Shown here in pieces: positions 57,807 to 63,497 of a DNA stretch of 63,497 bases (the stretch's first letter is position 1; each line of letters starts with the position of its first letter). This DNA comes from Marinoscillum sp. MHG1-6 (GTDB lineage: Bacteria; Bacteroidota; Bacteroidia; Cytophagales; Cyclobacteriaceae), in NCBI RefSeq assembly GCF_024714475.1, contig NZ_JAMZMI010000007.1, forward strand, positions 1 through 63,497, read 5' to 3'. The notes beneath the pieces were generated by a model. The model saw nothing but the letters and a program-made list of their open reading frames with translations, was not told the DNA's origin and made no database searches. Made by a program: the position numbers and the translations under genes.

Positions 57807-58697
57807 ATGAGCAGATTTTCAATCAAAAATTTAGAGCAACTCTCAGGCATCAAAGCCCACACGATCAGGATTTGGGAACAGCGCTATGGAATCATCGAAC
57901 CCAGGCGTACCAAAACGAACATTCGCTACTACGACAATGATGCCTTGAGGCGGCTATTAAATGTAGCTTTTCTCAATAAACATGGTATCAAGATTTCGAA
58001 AATCTCAAAGCTGACCGATGAGGAAATCGCAGGGGCAATTGATGAGATCACAGAAGACCCTACCCTGTATGACGACCAAATCCAGGCGCTCATTTTGTCC
58101 ATGATGGATATGGATGAGGCTCATTTTGAATACATCATCAACCAGGTGACCAACAAGCTTGGTTTTGAGAATTGCATGCTTAATGTGTTATTCCCTTTCT
58201 TGACCCGAATCGGCATACTTTGGCAAACGGGATCAATCAACCCGGCCCAGGAACATTTCATTTCCAATCTCATCAGACAAAAGATCATTGTGGCCATTGA
58301 CCAGATTCCTGTCAACAAAACGGATGACGGCATGAAATTTCTTCTCTTCCTTCCGGAAGGGGAATTGCATGAGCTCAGCTTGCTCTTTTCTGACCTCATA
58401 ATCAAAAAAAGAAACTTCAAATCCGTCTATCTTGGACAATCACTCCCTCTCTCTGACCTGGGAATTGTCTACAGATATCATCAGCCAAGCCATATACTTA
58501 CGGTCATCACCTCTAACCCAGGCCCATCTGACGTTCAGAAATACCTTAAACAACTCTCGGATATTGCACCAAATGCAAAAATCATCGTGTCAGGTCAGCG
58601 GGTTGTAGGTCAGGACCTGAATCTTCCCCAAAACACCCAAATCATCGTCAAACCACAGGATCTCATTGCGATACTCGAAAGTGACGGCAAGCGTTAA
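57807..58697 (+). CDS. MerR family regulator with CarH-like cobalamin-binding domain
   Basis: A 296-residue regulator. Residues 1-70 form a MerR DNA-binding domain (SIKNLEQLSGIKAHTIRIWEQRYGI, IRYYDNDALRRLL). A helical segment has the W-x9-EH pattern (Trp139, Glu149, His150) that caps the adenosyl group in CarH photoreceptors. The Rossmann-like domain has EGELHELS, with His188 in the place of the lower cobalt ligand. CarH uses AdoCbl to sense light and derepress carotenoid genes. The residue after Trp139 is Gln, whereas Thermus CarH has His132, the upper ligand after light exposure. It lies 157 bases before an ECF sigma gene. Confidence 0.85.
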   Translation: MSRFSIKNLEQLSGIKAHTIRIWEQRYGIIEPRRTKTNIRYYDNDALRRLLNVAFLNKHGIKISKISKLTDEEIAGAIDEITEDPTLYDDQIQALILSMMDMDEAHFEYIINQVTNKLGFENCMLNVLFPFLTRIGILWQTGSINPAQEHFISNLIRQKIIVAIDQIPVNKTDDGMKFLLFLPEGELHELSLLFSDLIIKKRNFKSVYLGQSLPLSDLGIVYRYHQPSHILTVITSNPGPSDVQKYLKQLSDIAPNAKIIVSGQRVVGQDLNLPQNTQIIVKPQDLIAILESDGKR

Positions 58698-58792
58698 TAG
58701 CTGCTTTTTCTCCACACTGTAAATCCAATTAAGCCTGTAACCACGTAGGTCATGAAACCCTTCGCATGATTTTTCGTGTATATACATGTTGT

Positions 58793-58827
58793 TTTGTTTA
58801 ACTTTTTTAGTAAATTGTTAAACAATT
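58793..58827. promoter_or_regulatory. candidate MerR/CarH operator (palindrome plus half-site)
   Basis: AATTGTTAAACAATT (58813-58827) is a perfect 15-base palindrome with a single-base centre. TTTGTTTAAC (58793-58802), a similar half-site (TTGTTtAAC), lies 20 bases upstream. Both lie 28-62 bases before the ECF sigma gene, between it and the regulator, the expected place for a site bound by the upstream MerR protein. The link is inference. Confidence 0.5.
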
Positions 58828-58854
58828 AAAGCAAGAAACCAAAACCCTGTAGTT

Positions 58855-59358
58855 ATGACTGGCAATGAGTTCACTTATAAAATCGACAACCTAACATCTA
58901 CCCTTAGGCCATTTGCCCTAAAACTCACAAGGGACACGGAGGATGCCAATGACCTACTTCAGGAAACAATGATGAAGGCGTACACCAATAGAGATAAATT
59001 CACCGACGGTACGAATCTGAAAGCCTGGATGTATACTATCATGAGAAATACCTTCATCACCAACTACCAACGAATGGTAAGACGCAACACTTTTATCGAT
59101 ACAACAGATAATTTGCATTATCTGAATTCCTCTAATAACACCATTCAAAATGGTGCCTTTGGAAATTTTACGCTTAGGGATATCAATCAGGCTATCGAGG
59201 AATTACAAGAGTCTTACAAGATCCCATTCTTAATGCACTTCAGGGGTTTCAAGTATCATGAAATTGCTGAAAAATTATCCATTCCTATAGGAACCGTGAA
59301 AAACAGGATTCACATCGCTCGAAAATTTTTGAAGGACGATTTGCATGTCTACGGTTGA
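58855..59358 (+). CDS. ECF family RNA polymerase sigma factor
   Basis: A 167-residue sigma factor with region 2 (DANDLLQETMMKAYTNRDKF, LKAWMYTIMRNTFITNYQR) and region 4 (KIPFLMHFRGFKYHEIAEKLS, IGTVKNRIHIARKFLK), no region 3. No anti-sigma factor gene follows. The gene sits behind the MerR regulator and a palindrome, so it may be under that regulator's control. In several Bacteroidetes, as I recall, this MerR-ECF pair precedes carotenoid genes, but none is adjacent here. Confidence 0.93.
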   Translation: MTGNEFTYKIDNLTSTLRPFALKLTRDTEDANDLLQETMMKAYTNRDKFTDGTNLKAWMYTIMRNTFITNYQRMVRRNTFIDTTDNLHYLNSSNNTIQNGAFGNFTLRDINQAIEELQESYKIPFLMHFRGFKYHEIAEKLSIPIGTVKNRIHIARKFLKDDLHVYG

Positions 59359-59498
59359 AATCAATAGCTTTTTTCTGAGAAAATTGTACGTAACCGTGAT
59401 TTATAATAAATGAAAAAAGATTCTTCACGGAATCATGCGACTCTACAAAAAAAAGATGTAAATTTCCTTACCAGTTATTACGCATAGCGCGAACCAGC

Positions 59499-59506
59499 TA
59501 CCTTTG
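59499..59506 (+). promoter_or_regulatory. -7 promoter element of the NUMOD4/HNH gene
   Basis: TACCTTTG fits the Bacteroidetes -7 consensus, 54 bases before the start at 59560. No convincing -33 element lies 19 bases upstream. Confidence 0.45.
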
Positions 59507-59559
59507 AACTTATATTGAGAACCAGCTTGTTGTATCGATAACCAAATATAACAAGCGAG

Positions 59560-60054
59560 ATGAGCGAACAGAATGAACAATGGAGCCCCATAGAAGGGTT
59601 CGGAAACTACGAGATTTCCTCCAAAGGTAAAATCAGAAGCAAGACCAGAACTTCCTGGCACAAGGGCAGTCAGACCCACATGAAAATCAAAGGAAAAATG
59701 ATGAAGCAGCGTTGGAACAAAACCTGCAAGTGTTATTTCCTTGATCTTATTGACGATGAGAAAAAGCGTCGCACAGTATACCCACACAAGGAAGTGGCAA
59801 AAGCATTTGTTTCTAACGACGATCCCTCTGAGTTGACCATGATCATCCATAAGGATAATAATCCACGCAACAACAAAGCAGAGAACCTTGAATGGATGAG
59901 TGCTTCGGACCACATGAAATGGCAGTTTGAAGTTGGTAACAAGAACAACTTCAAAGTATGGAAAACCAGGAAGAAAAGATATAAGAATGGCTTTAAGCCG
60001 GAAACTGTATTACCGGGCAGACCTAAGAAAGTCAAATCAGAAGAAACTGCATAA
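59560..60054 (+). CDS. NUMOD4/HNH-like protein (free-standing homing-endonuclease type)
   Basis: A 164-residue protein. Residues 6-30 (EQWSPIEGFGNYEISSKGKIRS) match the NUMOD4 DNA-binding motif of HNH homing endonucleases. A central HNH-like segment, IIHKDNNPRNNKAENLEWMS, keeps the His-x-Asp and Asn-Asn-x(2)-Asn-Leu-Glu-Trp pattern. The C-terminus is Lys-rich with an RPKKVK end resembling a short DNA-binding tail. Length and motifs match stand-alone HNH proteins seen in phage and bacteria. No intron or intein host is visible, and rpmA and rplU beside it are intact. It has its own -7 element and a strong terminator. Confidence 0.75.
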   Translation: MSEQNEQWSPIEGFGNYEISSKGKIRSKTRTSWHKGSQTHMKIKGKMMKQRWNKTCKCYFLDLIDDEKKRRTVYPHKEVAKAFVSNDDPSELTMIIHKDNNPRNNKAENLEWMSASDHMKWQFEVGNKNNFKVWKTRKKRYKNGFKPETVLPGRPKKVKSEETA

Positions 60055-60079
60055 AAAAAGGGCTCCATTGGAGCCCTTT
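60053..60079. terminator. bidirectional intrinsic terminator
   Basis: AAAGGGCTCC (60057-60066) pairs perfectly with GGAGCCCTTT (60070-60079) around ATT, with flanking A/T runs. It serves the convergent HNH-like and rpmA genes. Confidence 0.9.
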
Positions 60080-60110
60080 CTATTTCCTATATAACTAACC
60101 TAAAACTAAA

Positions 60111-60371
60111 TTATTCAGCAATAGGATCCACGTGAACGTATGAACGATCTTGTCTCCCCTTCTGGAACCTTACCGTTCCATTCACCAAGGCAAACAAGGT
60201 ATGGTCTTTACCAATTCCAACATTCTCACCAGGGTGATGCTTTGTACCACGCTGACGCACAATGATGTTACCTGCAATAGCAGATTGACCTCCGTATATT
60301 TTTACACCAAGTCTTTTACTTTCGGATTCTCTACCGTTTTTAGAGCTACCTACACCTTTCTTATGAGCCAT
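60111..60371 (-). CDS. rpmA: 50S ribosomal protein L27
   Basis: L27 reaches into the peptidyl-transferase centre. The 86-residue protein starts [24 protein letters not shown], with [21 protein letters not shown] following. It has no N-terminal pro-extension of the Firmicutes kind, so no Prp processing is expected. It follows rplU by 8 bases. Confidence 0.97.
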   Translation of the reverse strand: MAHKKGVGSSKNGRESESKRLGVKIYGGQSAIAGNIIVRQRGTKHHPGENVGIGKDHTLFALVNGTVRFQKGRQDRSYVHVDPIAE

Positions 60372-60379
60372 GGTCTATC

Positions 60380-60688
60380 TTATTTAATGTCTTCGATTAA
60401 AACTTTGGAAAATTGTTGACGGTGACCGTTCTTCTTCTTGTATCCTTTTCTTCTTTTCTTTTTGAATACGATCACTTTGTCGCCTTGTACGTGCTCAAGT
60501 ATTTTACCTGACACAACCGAACCTTTCACTGTAGGCGTACCCACTTTTACTTTGCCGTCATTGTCTACCAAGAGAACATTCTTGAAATCTACTTTAGATC
60601 CCTCGTCTCCTTCTATTAATGGAGCGTATACAAATTTGTCTTTCTCAACTTTGTATTGCTTTCCGGCGATATCTACTATTGCGTACAT
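60380..60688 (-). CDS. rplU: 50S ribosomal protein L21
   Basis: L21 binds 23S rRNA. The 102-residue protein begins MYAIVDIAGKQYKVEKDKF and has the conserved IVFKKKRRKGYKKKNGHRQQFS near the C-terminus. It is first in the rplU-rpmA pair, expressed from a strong consensus promoter. Confidence 0.97.
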   Translation of the reverse strand: MYAIVDIAGKQYKVEKDKFVYAPLIEGDEGSKVDFKNVLLVDNDGKVKVGTPTVKGSVVSGKILEHVQGDKVIVFKKKRRKGYKKKNGHRQQFSKVLIEDIK

Positions 60689-60720
60689 GCTTTTCTAATT
60701 GTCTTTCTGAAAAAGGACTG

Positions 60721-60751
60721 CAAAGATACACCAACTCCCCTCAAAACCAAA
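60721..60751 (-). promoter_or_regulatory. rplU-rpmA promoter (consensus Bacteroidetes type)
   Basis: On the minus strand TATCTTTG (60721-60728) and TTTG (60748-60751) are separated by exactly 19 bases, matching both halves of the consensus. It is 33 bases before rplU and is the best promoter in the window. Confidence 0.8.
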
Positions 60752-60810
60752 CGTTCAACTAGCAGAAAAACAGGTTAAAAAAAAATTAAATTTTTCTCTG
60801 ACTTTTTTTT

Positions 60811-60830
60811 CGGCCTTCAGGGCCGTTTTT
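60811..60830 (+). terminator. isolated hairpin with T tract
   Basis: CGGCC (60811-60815) pairs with GGCCG (60821-60825) around TTCAG, followed by TTTTT on the plus strand and preceded by eight T. No plus-strand gene ends nearby, so what it would terminate is unclear. Confidence 0.4.
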
Positions 60831-61079
60831 CCCTTAAGTAATTATTAGTAAAATTCCTTTTAACACCCTTTTTTACAGACAGTTATAGGTGTTTTCAAAA
60901 AAGTTTTCCACACTTATTTCAAGCGATTTTGGGCTTTGTTTTTTTAGGTCAATTTGTACACATTTGTAGACGCAGCGAGGAAAATATAAACCACATTTCG
61001 TTCTCGCCTGTATCCCAAATCTTAGAAAATCCAGCAAAAAGACAGAAAATGGCCTTAGGGCTATTGCATTCTATGTATT

Positions 61080-61088
61080 TGTGGATAA
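61080..61088 (-). promoter_or_regulatory. DnaA box (perfect) upstream of nrdB
   Basis: TGTGGATAA on the plus strand is the exact inverse of TTATCCACA, the DnaA consensus. It lies 65 bases before nrdB and in the same orientation as a second copy 20 bases downstream. Confidence 0.6.
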
Positions 61089-61099
61089 CTTAACATTAG

Positions 61100-61108
61100 T
61101 GTGGATAA
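61100..61108 (-). promoter_or_regulatory. second perfect DnaA box upstream of nrdB
   Basis: A second TGTGGATAA, 20 bases (about two helix turns) from the first, so both boxes face the same side of the DNA. It also lies within AGTGT-GGATA-ACACT (61098-61112), a 5-base inverted repeat. Confidence 0.6.
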
Positions 61109-61152
61109 CACTGTGGAATTATAGTTATTACTGTTAATAAGTAAAGGTCAAA

Positions 61153-62142
61153 ATGAGTCAACAAGAAGAGCCAATACTAAAAGAGAACAAAAACCGATTC
61201 GTACTATTCCCCATTGTCCATAGTGACATTTGGCAATTTTATAAAAAAGCTGAAGCCAGCTTTTGGACCGCGGAGGAAATTGACCTTGGCCAGGATTTAA
61301 AGGACTGGAACAACTTAAACGACGGAGAGAGACACTTCATTTCTCATGTATTAGCCTTTTTTGCTGCCAGTGACGGCATCGTAAATGAAAATCTTGCGGA
61401 GAATTTTGTGGCAGAGGTTCAGTATACTGAGGCCAAGTTCTTCTACGGCTTTCAAATTACTATAGAGAACATCCACTCAGAGACTTATAGTCTACTTATA
61501 GATACCTATATTAAGGATAATAAGGAAAAGGATAAGCTTTTCAACGCAATCGACACCATGGACTGCGTGAAAAAGAAAGCGGACTGGGCCCTTAGATGGA
61601 TTGATGAAGGATCTTTTGCTGAGCGTCTGATTGCATTTGCAGCTGTTGAAGGTATCTTTTTCTCAGGAAGTTTCTGTTCTATTTTCTGGTTGAAAAAGAG
61701 AGGTTTGATGCCTGGTCTTACCTTCTCTAACGAGCTCATCTCAAGAGATGAGGGATTACACTGTGACTTTGCATGCCTTCTTTATAATAATCACCTTATC
61801 AACAAACTTCCTGTGGATACAGTTGTTAACATTATTAAAGATGCTGTGTCTATAGAGAAGGAATTTGTTACCGATGCACTTCCGGTAAAACTGATCGGTA
61901 TGAATGCCGACCTTATGTGCCAATACATTGAATTTGTCGCTGACAGGCTTCTTGCGGAGCTTGGATGCCCTAAAATATTTAATTCGACCAACCCATTTGA
62001 TTTCATGGATATGATCTCCCTTCAGGGGAAAACAAACTTCTTTGAAAAACGAGTTGGAGAATATCAGAAGGCCGGTGTCATGGATGGCACCAAGACCCAA
62101 GAAGAGAATAAGTCCAAATTCAGCCTAGACGAAGATTTTTAA
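61153..62142 (+). CDS. nrdB: ribonucleoside-diphosphate reductase beta subunit (class Ia)
   Basis: NrdB holds the di-iron centre and tyrosyl radical that start ribonucleotide reduction. In this 329-residue protein the metal and radical residues are all visible: Asp74 ([12 protein letters not shown]), Glu105 and His108 with radical Tyr112 ([10 protein letters not shown]), Glu in [11 protein letters not shown], and Glu/His in [10 protein letters not shown]. The sequence is strikingly like eukaryotic R2, for example [20 protein letters not shown]. The C-terminus ends in FSLDEDF, similar to the R2 tail that docks into NrdA. nrdA follows after 38 bases. Confidence 0.97.
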   Translation: MSQQEEPILKENKNRFVLFPIVHSDIWQFYKKAEASFWTAEEIDLGQDLKDWNNLNDGERHFISHVLAFFAASDGIVNENLAENFVAEVQYTEAKFFYGFQITIENIHSETYSLLIDTYIKDNKEKDKLFNAIDTMDCVKKKADWALRWIDEGSFAERLIAFAAVEGIFFSGSFCSIFWLKKRGLMPGLTFSNELISRDEGLHCDFACLLYNNHLINKLPVDTVVNIIKDAVSIEKEFVTDALPVKLIGMNADLMCQYIEFVADRLLAELGCPKIFNSTNPFDFMDMISLQGKTNFFEKRVGEYQKAGVMDGTKTQEENKSKFSLDEDF

Positions 62143-62180
62143 TGCTACTATTATCCACTACTAAATTCGCCTGATGCCTT

Positions 62181-63497
62181 ATGCTAGTAATTAAAAGAGA
62201 TGGACGGAGAGAATCCGTAAAATTTGACAAAATCACCGCCCGCATTGAAAAATTATGTTACGGGCTAAATGCCGACTTTGTAAAGCCGGTAGAAATCGCT
62301 AAAAAAGTAATCGACGGTCTTTACGATGGCGTAACTACCGTAGAACTGGACAACCTGGCTGCTGAAATAGCGGCAACTATGACTACTCGTCACCCGGACT
62401 TTGCAAAACTGGCTGCAAGGATCTCGATTTCTAACCTGCATAAGGTTACAGAGGAGTCATTCTCTAATACAATGAAGCGTCTTTATACCTACATCAATCC
62501 TAAAACTGATGAAAATGCTGCATTGTTATCGACTAAAGTTTATGGCATCATTCGTGCCAACGCGAAAAGACTAGATGAGGCGGTAGATTACAACAGGGAT
62601 TACAATTATGATTTCTTTGGTTACAAAACTCTGGAGAGATCATACCTGATGAAGCTTGATGGAAAAATAGTAGAACGTCCACAGCATATGCTTATGAGGG
62701 TCTCAGTGGGTATCCATATGGATGACATTGATTCGGCGATCGAGACTTACAACCTGATGTCAGAGAAGTGGTTTACACATGCTACTCCGACCCTATTCAA
62801 TGCTGGTACACCTAAGCCACAACTTTCATCTTGCTTCCTTCTTTCCATGAAAGATGATAGCATAGATGGAATTTATGATACGCTAAAGCAATGTGCTAAA
62901 ATTTCTCAGTCTGCTGGTGGAATTGGTCTGAGTATTCATAATGTGAGAGGAACAGGCGCTTACATTAAAGGCACTAACGGTACTTCTAATGGAATTGTAC
63001 CAATGCTAAGAAACTTCGACATGACTGCGCGTTATGTTGACCAGGGAGGTGGTAAAAGAAAGGGTAGCTTCGCGATCTATCTGGAGCCATGGCATTCTGA
63101 TATCTTCGATTTCCTACAATTGAAGAAAAATCATGGTAAGGAAGAGTTAAGAGCGAGAGACCTATTCTATGCCCTTTGGATCCCGGATCTGTTCATGAAG
63201 CGTGTAGAAGCCAACGAAGACTGGTCTTTGTTCAGCCCTGATGAGGCACCTAACCTTTATGACACGTACGGCGACGAGTTTGAGAAGCTTTACGAAAAAT
63301 ATGAAAAAGAAGGTCGTGCCAGAAAAACCATCAAAGCACAGGACCTTTGGTTTGAAATTCTGGAATCTCAGATTGAGACCGGTACTCCTTACATGTTGTT
63401 TAAGGACCATGCTAACAGAAAATCTAACCAGAAAAACCTTGGAACGATCAGATCCAGTAACCTGTGTACCGAGATCATGGAGTACACCTCTCCTGAC
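62181..63497 (+). CDS. nrdA: ribonucleoside-diphosphate reductase alpha subunit (class Ia), 5' part
   Basis: NrdA is the catalytic and allosteric subunit. The frame is open to the window edge (439 codons, 3' end outside). Residues 1-90 form an ATP-cone ([20 protein letters not shown]). The catalytic barrel follows, with [17 protein letters not shown] (first redox Cys), [18 protein letters not shown] and [31 protein letters not shown] at the right edge gives the radical Cys with its Asn and Glu partners. Sequence resemblance to eukaryotic RRM1 is very high. The gene order nrdB-nrdA is reversed from E. coli. Confidence 0.96.
   Translation, partial: MLVIKRDGRRESVKFDKITARIEKLCYGLNADFVKPVEIAKKVIDGLYDGVTTVELDNLAAEIAATMTTRHPDFAKLAARISISNLHKVTEESFSNTMKRLYTYINPKTDENAALLSTKVYGIIRANAKRLDEAVDYNRDYNYDFFGYKTLERSYLMKLDGKIVERPQHMLMRVSVGIHMDDIDSAIETYNLMSEKWFTHATPTLFNAGTPKPQLSSCFLLSMKDDSIDGIYDTLKQCAKISQSAGGIGLSIHNVRGTGAYIKGTNGTSNGIVPMLRNFDMTARYVDQGGGKRKGSFAIYLEPWHSDIFDFLQLKKNHGKEELRARDLFYALWIPDLFMKRVEANEDWSLFSPDEAPNLYDTYGDEFEKLYEKYEKEGRARKTIKAQDLWFEILESQIETGTPYMLFKDHANRKSNQKNLGTIRSSNLCTEIMEYTSPD

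Larger units (their letters stand above)
60689..61152. other. 464-base intergenic region between rplU and nrdB
   Basis: Divergent promoter region. It contains the rplU promoter (60721-60751), a very AT-rich segment (about 60770-60810), an isolated hairpin (60811-60830) and perfect DnaA boxes at 61080-61088 and 61100-61108. A one-mismatch box (TTTTCCACA) lies at 60904-60912. No gene or convincing ncRNA is evident. It may be a DnaA-regulated nrd promoter or part of an origin; the two cannot be separated here. Confidence 0.6.

Overview
The window reads as a chromosomal stretch from a member of the Bacteroidetes (Bacteroidota), most likely a marine-type Cytophagales relative. This is inferred from gene content and from the promoter style. 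Many genes are preceded by the Bacteroidetes -7 element TAnnTTTG, often with a TTTG/TTTC-like -33 element about 19 bases upstream. Several proteins have phylum-typical forms: carbamoyl-phosphate synthase large subunit without the C-terminal allosteric domain, AccD without its zinc finger, S16 and Rho with long charged extensions, an N-terminal-only 'glycogen synthase', Na+-NQR, and the DUF4834, DUF4270, DUF4286 and DUF2911 families. Base composition is even across the window and I see no prophage, CRISPR array, insertion sequence, rRNA or complete tRNA.

Layout. 1-295: a repeat mosaic with an intrinsic terminator. 296-4939 (minus): a small polysaccharide-degradation set (GH88 lipoprotein, BNR-4 lipoprotein, DUF2264 protein). 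5172-6836: small membrane proteins and an arginase-fold protein with altered metal ligands. 7064-12476 (minus): nqrF, accD, a DUF4834 protein and carB. 12755-16547 (plus): DHFR-family protein, M1 peptidase, small membrane protein, cation efflux transporter. 16609-22690 (minus): the 2-oxoglutarate dehydrogenase genes odhA-odhB-lpdA, interrupted by a frameshifted four-helix-bundle (IVS-type) gene flanked by GTAC-rich runs. 22957-31264 (plus): rpsP-rimM-trmD-rplS, dapF, secA, a SPOR lipoprotein and an M20 peptidase. 31436-35107 (plus): two Na/Pi cotransporters and two small membrane proteins. 35104-40389 (minus): AraC regulator, acyl-CoA dehydrogenase, zinc metallopeptidase, flippase-like protein, panD, panC. 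40497-49345 (mostly plus): short glycogen synthase, DUF4270 lipoprotein, glmS, RidA, gltX, a small conserved protein, a membrane methyltransferase-like protein (minus), an AlaDH/saccharopine dehydrogenase-like oxidoreductase and rfbD. 49346-55361 (minus): rhamnose-mutarotase-like lipoprotein, beta-helix protein, DUF2911/TPR protein and rho. 55615-60054: serS, GNAT, DUF4286 (minus), a CarH-like MerR regulator with an ECF sigma factor, and a NUMOD4/HNH protein. 60111-60688 (minus): rplU-rpmA. 61153-63497 (plus): nrdB and the first 439 codons of nrdA, running off the end.

Most of the window is housekeeping. The parts most worth a second look are: (i) the CarH-like B12-sensor regulator paired with an ECF sigma factor behind a perfect palindrome, with no carotenoid genes beside it; (ii) a textbook intrinsic terminator that also encodes the signal peptide of the DUF4270 lipoprotein; (iii) the broken IVS-type gene inside the odh cluster with GTAC repeat flanks; (iv) two perfect DnaA boxes 20 bases apart in front of a eukaryote-like class Ia ribonucleotide reductase; and (v) the arginase-fold protein that lacks two of the six usual metal ligands. 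I do not see a large undescribed multi-gene system. The CarH/ECF module and the translation/terminator overlap are the best candidates for new biology.
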